From Bolinopsis microptera (taxonomy: Eukaryota > Ctenophora > Tentaculata > Lobata > Bolinopsidae), in contig NC_087082.1 in NCBI RefSeq assembly GCF_026151205.1, positions 12,929,865 through 12,993,864 of the forward strand: a DNA stretch of 64,000 nt, given 5' to 3'. The notes below the pieces were generated by a model. That model saw only the letters and a list, made by a program, of their open reading frames with translations, made no database searches and was not told where the DNA came from. This document shows positions 1 to 37,800 of this stretch, one piece after another. Position 1 is the first letter of the stretch; each line of letters starts with the position of its first letter. The translations under genes were made by a program, and so were the position numbers.

Positions 1-189
1 TACTTAAAATTCTGTTACAAAAACCTAAATGTCTTGCCTTCCGCTTTATCTGGCATAGAATGCAAATTTTATTATCCAAAGTATGTTTTGATAGTCATGA
101 TTAATTTTATCAACGTCTGTACTGATGGTTGTGAGCACTGGTCTAGCCCCATCTTTTCTCTTTTCATAAAGTCATAAGGAGAATTTATC

Positions 190-26762
<26,573 letters not shown>

Positions 26763-26961
26763 TTTTGTTGCTTCCTCTAAATTGCTTCTAAATTCCTCAT
26801 GGTTGACGAATTTTCATTTAAATCATTCTATAACATAAGAAAAACCATTTTAGTTGAATTAGTGAAACGTGTTGTATCTCAAGGACATGCAAATTTGCTG
26901 TGAAATGAATACAAGTCTAACTTATTTTTAAATTCTATCTTTACATTGAAGGACATTGGGC

Positions 26962-27109
26962 AGTATCCAAGTAGCCCGACAAGTGTTCCCGAACAGATGT
27001 TCCCAAACAGGTGTGTTAGGGTTAGGTTTAGGGTTAACCCTAGTAACCCTAACCCTTTCCCTGTTCGAAAACACCTGTCCGGGAACACATGTCGGGCTAC
27101 TTGGATACT
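26962..27109. mobile_element. Short foldback MITE with telomere-like core
   Basis: Terminal inverted repeats of about 30 bp (AGTATCCAAGTAGCCCGACA on the left, its reverse complement on the right) enclose internal GTGTTCCCGAACA/GGGAACACA arms. The core is built of GGGTTAGG and CCCTAACC units. It is non-coding; overlapping ORFs on both strands simply reflect the symmetry. It lies just upstream of the ERICH3-like start codon. Confidence 0.75.
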
Positions 27110-27164
27110 TCCGAACATTGTACAATTTAATGTGATAAAAATTGTACAATAGGTAAAGTAACCA

Positions 27165-27378
27165 TCTTAGGGGGGCGCCAAATCGACGTTTGAATGTGGG
27201 ACAATTTTGAAAAACTTAACTGAGGTACTAGCAAAACTGTGAGTTTTGCTCTAGAAATACACTTTTTTAGAGATTTTACCAAATACCGGTGTATCCTCTA
27301 AAATCTCCTGATTTGTTCAATTTTAGGGAGGGGCGCCAAAAGGGGAGGGGTCGCCAACAGGGGGGGCGCTTTTTCACT
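27165..27378 (+). repeat. GGCGCC-type dispersed repeat, copy 1
   Basis: The segment includes AATGTGGGACAATTTTGAAA, GAGTTTTGCTCTAGAAAT and a G-rich end (GGAGGGGCGCCAAAAGGGG). Reverse-complement and direct copies recur at 33535-33735 and 33806-33930, so it is a dispersed family. It is non-coding. Confidence 0.8.
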
Positions 27379-29050
27379 GAACAAGGTCAAGAAGAACTTG
27401 AACAAAAATAGAATATTAGTTAGTTTGTAGCTTTTGTGATGAAAGTTGTTGTGAATATGACGCAACCTGCACCCTTGGGGCCATGAAGATTTTAATGTAG
27501 TTGATCAAGGCTTTATTTTAAGATGTTTTCTGGCAGAGGAGCATTTAAGATCTACCAGATGTTCTTCACCTAATGATCAAACAAAATTGAAGTAAAAATG
27601 ATTGCTGGTTGAAGGTTAAAGATAATGATGCAAAAGAGTGTTCAATCAGAATTTCCTAAAGTGCCAATGTTTCTAAATCTTTGAATGAATCGTTGAAGCA
27701 AAACTTGCTAGGTATAAAGACGCCATCTTTAGCTTCAAATATTGAATGTTGATTAAGGACCTAATAGTTGCAGAACATTTAAAGGAAAATTGCATCATAT
27801 TGCACTTGAAATTTCTTCTTGCACACCGATTGATCAATTTTCGCCTATTGTTCTCTGTGCATAACAATAGTAAAATTTGCACCCTACTTGCTAATTATAG
27901 GATTTGAGTGTTGAATCAAAAATGAGTGCAATATTAATGGTCCCAAGTTTTTTTTGCTGTGCACATGTTTTTAAATAATTCGATTGGTTAGGGTTATAAT
28001 AGTTGTGGTTACTGTTATGGTTTATTATTTGTTATCTTCAATGTTGTCATCTTGTAATCGTCCATTGCATTCATCTTACTTGACCTCAGCAGGGCGGCTC
28101 ATGTGGACATTTGGGCGCTGAGCTGCATTCACTTTACTTATACTCAATGAAACGAAAAGTTTTCAATGAAACGAAAAGTTTTATTTTACATTCCTTTAAT
28201 CATAAATAGAATAAGAGCTTAAACCACTAATTAGTTAGCTAGACGTAAACTTGAGGAAATATTCTTTATTTAAAAAACTTTCTTTGGTTGTTAGCATTTT
28301 TATTATGGTAAGTGGACTAAAATTCAACCTTGAATTTAGGGGAATTTAGTGAGACAGGGTCAGTTTCTCTATTGTCTTAGAAAAATTTCTACTTTACAGT
28401 AGGCAATGCTGAGTGGCAGGAATGAAGGACCAAAACGCTTGGGGCTAACAATGGCCCATTTACAAACCACTTCAGACATGGCAATGATGATATTTATGCT
28501 TAATTCGTCTGAAACTGACCCTACTACACTTCTAATATTCTATAAAAATCTCTTCTAAAATAGGTATAAAGATGCATAGCGCAAAACACACAAACAAAAA
28601 TGTTTATAATCCATATATAAATAAATTAAATAAATTTCTATAGAACTTTCAAATTTCTATAAAACTGATAAACCTATAATCTATATAATATATATATCTA
28701 TTCATTTTGCACCCAGAGAAAGATGTGATCACAGAGGTAGTATCGATATTATGTTCATGACAAGGTATGGGGCTGCTGCAAGTTATATTTTGCTAAGATA
28801 TTACAGCTTTTGTAAGCTTAAGTAATCTAGGCAAGGTCAATTTTAAAGTTTTTGAATTTTGTCGAACACTGTTTAAGGCTAAGTTCCAGTCGTTTGGTTC
28901 TCCTTCCTTTTGAGTGTGAGCGATGGTTATTTTTATGGATGATTTGAGGTGATTGGGCTTACAGGTGAATGTAGTTAGCATGAGATTTTGTCGTACTGTG
29001 TTCCAGATTGTCCCTGCTCTATATATGTACTGAGGTATGAGATTGAAGGA
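27379..29050. other. Intergenic sequence between the divergent large genes
   Basis: AT-rich and without a supported gene. The minus-strand ORF at 27673-27882 has no recognisable features. Promoters for the ERICH3-like gene (26762) and, further right, the FBXO16-like gene should lie in this 8-kb block, but I cannot place them. Confidence 0.55.
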
Positions 29051-29520
29051 TTAGTCATCCAGTCCAAGGTGCTGGCCTTTTCGTCTTCCTCTGATTCCCT
29101 TGAGTGCTATGAGTGTGCTTCGTATCAGATCAAACCTGAATCGTGTTCTGATGTGATTTTTGACCTGGCTCTTAGCTTCTTTATAATTGTGGTCAGCTAT
29201 CATCTCAGAAATACGATCTATGAACACAGTGCAGAGTGGTCCCATTCCTCCAGATGTTGTAAAGACTATTGGGACAAAGGACCCTTTCTCTGACTGAAAT
29301 ACTCTCTCTTCATAGAGGTCTGTCATGCACCACTGTAGATTTTATCTAGTGGCTTAAATGTATTTGAGTCGCAATTAGGATGAGTGACCCAGATGTCAAA
29401 GAATGTTCTTTCGAATGGTGAATACAGACCAACAGCTGCTACATCCAGACGGGCTTCATCCTGGGTGTTGGTCTTCCTGGAGAATGAAGTTGGTTGGACA
29501 GGCAAGAGTGCAAGTTCTAT
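29051..29520 (-). pseudogene. Decayed fragment of a mobile-element polyprotein C-terminus
   Basis: Two minus-strand reading frames joined by a frameshift near 29330 encode ARLDVAAVGLYSP and ERTFFDIWVTHPNCDS, then YEERV and PIVFTTSGGMGP and a DLIRSTLIALKG end. I recognise this layout (D-AR-D, FFD-V-P, then P-V-STTGGMG and LLRS-CLRG) from C-terminal segments of repetitive-element proteins common in cnidarians and other invertebrates. Its class and function are uncertain; the FFD-x-V pattern hints at a nuclease fold. The fragment is cut off where the CR1/L2-like element begins. Confidence 0.5.
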
Positions 29521-29579
29521 TCTTACATCCGTACTCTCCTTACACTATTATCAATCAGTAAGGAACACTATATTTATTT

Positions 29580-31515
29580 AAAGTTAGTACTACTACACCT
29601 TCTTGCTCTTCAAATCTTGAGAGTGCTAACAACTTTGCACAGTTCTTTAAATCAAAGGTCGACAACATATACAACAACATTTATTTAGAACAACAATCGC
29701 AAGATTCTCCTAACTCAGATGAATTTGTTCCTCTTTCTAATAGCCCAAAGATAGTACAATTCCGTCATGTGTCTGATGAAGAACTAGTAAGCATCATAAA
29801 GAATATGTCTAACAAATTCTGTGATCTTGACCCCATACCTACAAAGATTCTCATCAAGTGTCTCCCAGAACTCCTTCCTCTGATCTCATTTATAGTCAAT
29901 GAATCATTAGTTAAAGGTGAGTTTCCTCTAAAACTTAAGGAGGCTCTCATTCGTCCAAGTTTGAAGAAACGTGGCCTTGACGGTGAATCTCTATCTAACT
30001 ATAGGCCTATTAGCAATCTCTCATTCTTGTCAAAAATCATTGAGAAGTGTGTATCTATACAGCTCACCAGTTATCTTGAGGATAACAACTTGCTTTCTAA
30101 AGTTCAGTCCGGCTATAGGAAGTTTCATAGCTGTGAAACTGCAACAACCAGAATCCATAACGACATCTTGATAACTATTGACAAGAAAACTAAAGTTGTT
30201 CTTTTACTTCTAGATTTGAGTGCTGCCTTTGATACTGTCAATCACCCAAGATTAATCAAGAAGCTAAGATCTGCTTATGGCATTACAGGCATTGCTCTTA
30301 CATGGATCAGGTCCTACTTGGCTAACCGTTCATTTTGTGTCAAAGTCAAGGATTCATCTTCCTCAGCAACTGTTCTTGAGATAGGTGTGCCACAAGGTTC
30401 AATCCTTGGCCCCCTGCTATTCATATTGTACACCAAAGATCTTGAGAACATTGCAAGCATGCATGGGTGCTGTATTCATTTGTATGCTGATGACACCCAG
30501 CTGTATTTCACTCTTGATTCTGATGACCCATCACAGCTAGAGCACAATATGGAACACTGTATGTCTGATATCAAGAAATGGATGACAAACAATTTCCTTC
30601 AACTGAATTCTTCTAAGACTGAAGTCATCGTTATATCCTCTAAATTTGACTCAACAAATATTCCAGCCTCTCTACAGATTGTTAGGGATCAAGAGCCACA
30701 TGTTGTTAGTGGAACTGTGAAGAGTCTTGGGCTGTATTTGGACAGTTATCTTTCAATGAGTGATCAGATTACGTCAGTGGTTCAAGCATGTAATATTCAG
30801 ATCAGAAATTTGTGGTTTAATGCATCAAAACTGTCTTTTAACCTTAAGATTCAGCTTGTTCATGCTCTAGTACTCTCTAGAATTGATTATTGCAATAGCG
30901 TATATTTTGGACTGAGCTCTTATGATTTAAGTCGTTTACAGAAGGTGCAAAATTCTGCTGTAAGATTTATTTTCGGGAGAGGAAGAAAGGCACACACTAC
31001 TCCACTACTTAAGAAAGTTCATTTTCTACCAGTTAGATTTAGAATAGATTTTAAGATTGCCCTACTTGCCTACAAGTGTTTAAATAATATAGCTCCTCCT
31101 TACTTAAAAGAGTTGATATCTCCTAGGCAGCAAAGTTTTAAAAATGTACGTCTTGATAATGATTATTTTTACCTTAGTTTTCCGCCCTCTCCTAACTATG
31201 TAAACACAGAGAAAGCTTTTAGTCACTGTGCAGTTAAAGTATTTAATTCCTTGCCATACGACATAAGATCAGCTGAGTCAGTTACATCTTTCAAGACCAA
31301 ACTTAAAACATACTCCTTTTCTCTAGCATTTGATTGATTTTGCATTTACATAGGTAAAATGAACTTGTCATGTCTAATTTTCAATTAAACTAAGCTCAGT
31401 TAATGTAAGAGCCGCTTTAGAAAGCACTGGAGTTTATCTCCAGGATTAAATTATATCGAGTTATATGATTTAGCTATAAGGCGGTTTATAAATGTTGTAA
31501 TTATTAATTATTATT
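29580..31515 (+). mobile_element. 5'-truncated CR1/L2-like non-LTR element, with reverse transcriptase ORF at 29769-31337
   Basis: The frame is open from about 29580 (NNFAQFFKSKVDNIYNN upstream of the first ATG) to the TGA at 31337. It contains NYRPISNLSFLSKIIEK, LLLDLSAAFDTVNH, GVPQGSILGPLLFILYTKDL, LYADDTQLYF and the typical C-terminal SRIDYCNSVYFGL and LKKVHFLPVRFRIDFK blocks of CR1/L2-type elements. The endonuclease and ORF1 are missing. The 3' end has the short ATT repeats typical of L2-type tails (GTAATTATTAATTATTATTA, about 31496-31515). The reading frame is intact, so the insertion is fairly young. It lies between the two large divergent genes and abuts an older minus-strand element fragment. 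Confidence 0.9.
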
Positions 31516-31954
31516 ATATCAATCGATAAGGAAGTAAAGTGGACTGTATGAAAACACAAACAAATTATAGATTTATAACCTACCAAGACGCGATGGACTC
31601 GTCGACGGTAATATTTGAAACAAATATTTTACGAGTATCACATACTCGTTAAACAAACAAACAAATAAATGAAAGGCTAACAAGCTTAACTATATCACAA
31701 CTGGTAATTAAGTTTTCTTCGTCATATCACACTATATAACAAGTATGCTACCGGTCCTGTCGATAGAAAAACATCAAAACTGCAGCAATCGAAATTGATT
31801 TTTTGTCAACCTCATTGCATAATATATTGACGTAATATAACAAGTTAATAACATGATTATGATACTAAATACTTGAAAAGTGGAACTAGATTCTAGAACT
31901 TAGACCGTACATGCACAAAAGAAATTGCTGGGCGGTGCTCAGACTGTCATCCCG

Positions 31955-32640
31955 CAGCAGTTTACTCGTTACCTGAGGACCCCAGGCTTTAATGTTGGTA
32001 GAGATTAGGCGCGGCAGAATGACAGGCTGAGCGCGGCCCAGTAAGTTTACTCGCAGCTTTATGTTTATTAACATAATAGCCTGGGGTCCCTAGGTGAATG
32101 TTATTCGTCTAAATTTCTTCGAAGTAGCGCGCGCCGCTTTTTTTCTCGAAATGTTAGCCCGATGCCAGTTCAAAGTGCTAGCAAGTTACTGGGCCGCGCT
32201 CAGCCTGTCATTCCGCAGCTAATCTCTATTCGGTTTAACAACATTCAAGCCTGGGTCCTTAGGTAAGCTAGGAAGTAGTATAGCGCGCGCCGGGTTAGTC
32301 CAGTAACAATTGATAAAGAATTACAATAATTTTGGCCCCGGGACATCCAAATACAAAAACGGCTATTTAGCTTAGGACAGGGCGTCCGTTACTGGGCCGC
32401 GCTCAGCCCGTCATTCCCCCTAATCTCTATATTTAACAACATTAAAGCCTGGGGTCCTCAGGTAAGGGCGTCCGTGGATGCCCCAAAAATTATTATTTTA
32501 TAATTTGGTAGCCGCCTTGCCCGCGCCGTGGCCGCTTCAGTGATTGAATTACCTGAAGACCCCGGCCCAGGCTTTAATTAATGTTGGTAAATAGAGATTA
32601 GGCGGAATGACAGGCTGAGCGCGGCCCAGTAAGTATATTC
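31955..32640. repeat. Cluster of four copies of a GC-rich module of about 75 bp, alternating orientation
   Basis: The module runs TTACCTGAGGACCCCAGGCT, then AGAGATTAGG and GACAGGCTGAGCGCGGCCCA. It occurs forward at about 31970-32045, reversed at about 32189-32270 and 32391-32465, and forward at about 32545-32633. The copies are diverged and separated by unrelated sequence containing GCGCGC. No ORF was found. The class is not recognised; a nested foldback family is the simplest reading. Confidence 0.75.
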
Positions 32641-33234
32641 CAACTGTGAACTGATTTGTAAAAATTCATAAATTGATTTTGAATACATTGCAAAAGATTT
32701 AATTTCGATTCACGAAGTCTGAAGGAAGTAATTAAAATTTAATACGTGCAAGCCCGGGCTTGCCGAATTGTGGCGCCCCAATTCGGAAAGTTGACTTACT
32801 CATTACTGTAAAAATACATTAACTGCATTTATTTTATATCTACGTCTGATGTATGCAATCAGATTAATGTTTCAGCGATTTACTGAATTTTCTTTGTGAG
32901 TATGTGTTGGATAAAGTTGTACTGTTTTACAAACATATGAGTGGGCTACCACTTTCCATACTGCCTACTTGATGAAATGTTTTTACTCCGTTGATAATTC
33001 AACAATCAGTCAATCTATCATATTACTGTTCCTATCATGAAGTCAGTCCTTGTTTGATCTATAGTCCCTGTAATCCAAGCCAAACATTTTGTGTAATCCT
33101 ACTTAGATCCAACAAAACTTCAAAATATAATTGCTATTCCAGAATTAGCAAGAGTGTCCTGTCATTTTTCAATCTGTCTGCAGTATGGCTGTTATGCAAA
33201 ATGACCTGGAATTACTTTTAATTCTATGAATCCA

Positions 33235-33960
33235 AAAAAGGTCGGGTACTTTTTTTGCCGCCCCTACACCTTTTTGCCGCCCCCTGAAGCAACAATGATA
33301 CCCCAAATATTTGTTTCACGTTGACCGAACGCTAAATTCGATAGGGTAGTACACCAATAAGGCGCTTTTTCCGTGAAATCAGACCTACAATCCAGGAAAA
33401 TGCCGCCCCCCTAAGGTGCCGCCCCCTGCTAGCAGGGTTAGCAGGGGCGGTTGTTACGCCACTGCCCTGCTGTGCGGGGGTGCCATCCTAGGGCACACCA
33501 AACAGTGGCGTAGCGTTGCCTGTTGGCGCTCCCCCAGCCGAAAATGCGCCCCCTGTTGGCGCCCCCTCCCCTTTTGGCGCCCCTCCCTAGAATTGAACAA
33601 ATTAGGTGATTTAAGAGGACACAGCGGTAAAATCTCTAAAAAAGTGTGTTTCGTGAGCAAAACTCACAGTTTTGCTAGTACCTCAGTTAACTTTTTCAAA
33701 ATTGTCCCACATTCAAACAACGATTTTGCGCCCCACTTAAATGGTGCCCCCCGGCCCCCCCCCCCCGCACAGTGGGGTCAGCGGGGCCCTTCGTTACGCC
33801 ACTGGCACCAAATTGTCGTTTAAATGTGGGAAAACTTTGAAAAACTGAACTTAAGTACTAGTAAAACTGTGCGTTTTGCTCTAGAAACACTTTTTTAGAG
33901 ATTTTATACCGGCATATCAAGTGAGAAATAGGGTAATGAACAACCCTGTTGATCCTGCTA
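33235..33960. repeat. Composite GC-rich repeat block (two further copies of the GGCGCC family plus flanks)
   Basis: The minus-oriented copy at 33535-33735 and a plus-oriented copy at 33806-33930 match 27165-27378. They are surrounded by GCCGCCCCC runs and by GTTACGCCACTG / CAGTGGCGTA ends, which look like DNA-transposon termini. Short ORFs here are rich in Pro and Arg and are not supported as genes. Confidence 0.65.
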
Positions 33961-34712
33961 CGAGACGCAGTGGCGTAAAGTACCTACATATTTTCCACCC
34001 TCCCTAAAATTGTTCTGATGTGCTTCAAAATAGGTCAGGCAACTTTTATTGCAGCCCCTACAGCTTTTAACTGCCCCTCTCAGTTTATGGCAGAGTCATT
34101 GTCTGTAAATTTCGTGTGTGACAACTCAATTAGACAAACTGTACAGCTATCGAAAATGCCTGTTTTCATTCAAATATTTGTGGTTTTGAGGACTAAATAT
34201 TAAGGCCAGTATCCTACCAAAATTCGTTAATTGCGACCTTAATATCAACAATTTCTACAAGTGTCGCATTGGATTATCATATTTATCAACAAAATGTTAA
34301 TCAACAGATAAAGTCTCATTATACATTTAACATAATTTATGGGTCTTCAGTCGATCGAAAGTTTTGTTCGAAAGTCGGCAGAAAGAATAATACCATATTT
34401 GGCTAATACAAGCTATGGCTTCTCTTCTAGTTCTGTAATACATGCAGGTTTATTTTTGAAATTGTTACAGCAGGAGAGAGAATCCGCAACTTATATTGAC
34501 CAAATATGGTATTATTCAAACATCAACCCTTCAAAGGACTGTTGAAGACACATACGTTATCATCACCTTTTTTAGTTGGCATTACATGCTAACGTAGTAT
34601 TATCAAACTTAATCCATTAAAGTATCATTATCAATATTTTAGTCGTGATTCAAGACATAGTGACAGCTGGATGATGCCTTACTATATAAGCATCAGGGGA
34701 TTGAGAAATTTC

Positions 34713-34773
34713 TTAATTTATCCATTAATTTATCCATTAATTTATCCATTAATTTATCCATTAATTTATCCAT
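34713..34773. repeat. 12-bp tandem array (TAATTTATCCAT)
   Basis: About five copies just upstream of the FBXO16-like start codon, in the presumed promoter/5' UTR region. Confidence 0.85.
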
Positions 34774-34868
34774 TTCTTTAATTAATTCACTTACATAACA
34801 TTTTTCAATCCTGCAGTAAAGAAACCTTGACGTTTTAAATCTTGACTTCACCTCATATTTGCTAGAAT

Positions 34869-37800
34869 ATGTCATTTTCAAAGTCTGCTCGAAAAGTTGT
34901 CAAAGGCATAACGCCAGTGAAGATAAAAGGAGAGAGAAGAACTAGCAATGAAATTGATACCACAGTGGTCAACACTTTACACAGCGCATGGACCCCTAAA
35001 AAAGGAGGTGTTCTGAACAGTCAGGTAATGATTTTAATTTTTTTAATTTCATTTAAATTATCAGTTATTGATCATTCAATCAATTCCCCGATTGGTCCTT
35101 TGATTAACCTCAGTTATTTCTTGGTATTTGAGCAAAAAGTCGTACAACTCCGCTGAGCGAGCAGCGCTGTTGCTAGAATTACATTTCTTAGCATGGACTG
35201 TGTACCAATAAGATGCTCTCCTCGACATCACATGACCGGTCATATCCAGTGAAAAGGGAGAAATTGACAGTCCAAGTGTAAGAATGTGTCATCGGGTTTG
35301 GGTGTAGCTGTCATCGCCTGCGTTGTAAAGCGTTGTAAAGAGCTCCTCTGACCTTGGGCTACTTTATACATATAACTTTATTCAAGTTAAAACTGCATTA
35401 TCTCCAATGTTAGAGGTCTTATGAAAAATAGTCAAATTATCACGATCCGGTTGCTAATTGTTAAACCCAATCATGACGTCATTCCGGTGCAGCTATCTGG
35501 TTTAATTTAAAAAAGGAATACATAAAATCGTACATGAAAGCCAAGGTGATGAGTGTAGCTTAAAATTGGATCATAGCCAAGTTTCCAGCGAGTAAGGTAT
35601 CTTAATGGAAACCTAGCTCTGGAAATTCCACCGTGCTAGGTTATTCACGGTTCATGTTAAACTTACCCTACACTTGAGAAGCCTATAGTATAACACGTAC
35701 TGGCACAGAAAAGGTTGTCGTTTACTCTCCAGTCATACTGAGACTGAGTTAAGTACATGGTCTCTGGTGGAACAACACTGATGGACAATATTCCTGAACT
35801 GAAATCATACCCGTTTGACGTTTTACGTTCAAATTCTGCGAAAAACTTAGCCAATAAACTTGGTTAATAGTAAAAAGTTAAACCATATTGCTTAGACACG
35901 TGACAGCGATTAACCATTAGCTCCAGTAGCTGTCACATCGTCCCCATAATGTATTAGCTAAATTTACCAGAGTTTGCAGAGCACTAACTGAGAACAGCAA
36001 CATCTGTGATGATGTACTGTTGCCATGGTAACTAGCACTGTTGCCATGGTAACTAGCACAAAACTATAATTTCACTAGTATACTCAAGTATCATACACAG
36101 TACACACTCGGTATTACAGAGCTGTACACTAAAGATAGACACTTTTTCCTGGTCCCGTGATATAATGGGGCCCTCAGTTGCCCCGCACTTCTTTACAGCA
36201 CACTACATTAAGTTCATATTATTGTCCTTTTGTGCCTCGACATTTTTACCTCGACATTTGCTATGTCGAACATTATGTCTTGTTCCATCACATTATAATT
36301 CACTCTCTCCGAGAAAACTAATAAAACCAAAGAGGATCTAACCTGGCATGGTTCCTCAAGATCATATATACCTTATTGACGTCATTTCACTGCTGAGCAT
36401 AGTTTTTCTGTTCCTTATTCCATGAGATTTTTAAGATCTCGTATTGTCATTGGAGGATGTTGTTCAATTGGTGCTCTCATCGCTATTTTGAAGGTTTGTA
36501 GCATTAATTGCAGCACGACTATTATAGATAGTATGGAACTAACAGGTTACACGTTGAACGACCAGGCATAGTAGAACTTACTCCAGCTTGGTGATCTATT
36601 ATTCGTTTGTTAGGAATGTTAGATCTAAACTATTTGCTCTCTTTTTAACAAGATCAAAGGGTCTGGCAGAATTCTGCATTGAATCCTTTAAATGTCTTAA
36701 TAAGACACTTTTGTCGTCTAGCCATTCTCGCCAAATAAAGTGCTATAATAGTATAATACGTGTAAAAATGTAATATTTCATCAGCTGGAGTATGTTATAG
36801 CACGTTTAATGTAATGTAGAGTGATGAGTTGTGACGGATCCTAGTCTTATCACCCTACTTTTTGTGTCCAGAAACTGGTTAACTTCCCAATTACTGTGTT
36901 ACGATTTGTTGGAATTAGTATGCAACATCATTTTGTCGCTTGTTGCTTTTCCGGAAATAAGTTTCAGAGACAAAAGAACCACTTAATTAGGACGATGATA
37001 GATATTTGATTGACATGTTGCTATGTAATGTGGTGTTTTGTCTAATTCTGGAATTTCCTGTTGTAAATACCAACATGTAATCAATTTAAAACATTTTTTA
37101 GTCCATGAAGTAATCTAGTTCATGTTGTAAACTGAACTCTATTTCAGCTGTTCGAGGAGAGGAAGATTCTGATTGGACATTGGTTTGAGAACTGGACTGA
37201 CACACAGAGAAGACAGTTCCTGGAGCATCTTGTGGAGAAGTTCAACAAGGTAAGTTCTTAAAACTTTCATAATCTGATAGATGTATAGATCCAGGAAAGT
37301 TTCATTCGTTGAAAAAGTTAATAAAAGTTGGACATTTTAAACAAGAGCTTAGAGCAGGCCGCAAAAAAGAGTTTTCTGCAAAATCACAATTCAAAACATG
37401 ATATTATCCTTGTTTGTGTTTAATCTTGACACAATAACTTTCCATCGAGATGTACGTGTTCTTACCATCACGAGTTGTCCCTTCTAATTCTAAACTTGGA
37501 CCAAATATTCGTGTAACGCCGTAACAGTCGCTGGCAACTTGTAACTTTATACTCTCCTCCTTACTTCTAACTTTATAACATTCTTTAAATAGAAATCTAC
37601 TGAATACTGATTGTTCTGCTTAGACTCATGCCAGTATTGGAAATATGTGTCACGTGGCGTGCGCAGAAGTCACCAATACATAGTCGGGGTGGTCTCTGTT
37701 AACCAAAAATATAAGATTGATAAAATAGGGGGGAATCTGTTTATTTTTCGGGAAGTTTTACTCCCAAGTTTGAAAAAGCCGATGTATACCTACTGTATAG

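Noticed and set aside
26879-27152. Overlapping ORFs on both strands with similar peptides
   Set aside because: They reflect the inverted-repeat symmetry of a small foldback element.
33416-33823. Pro/Arg-rich 135-aa ORF
   Set aside because: It lies entirely within GC-rich dispersed repeats and has no protein-like features.
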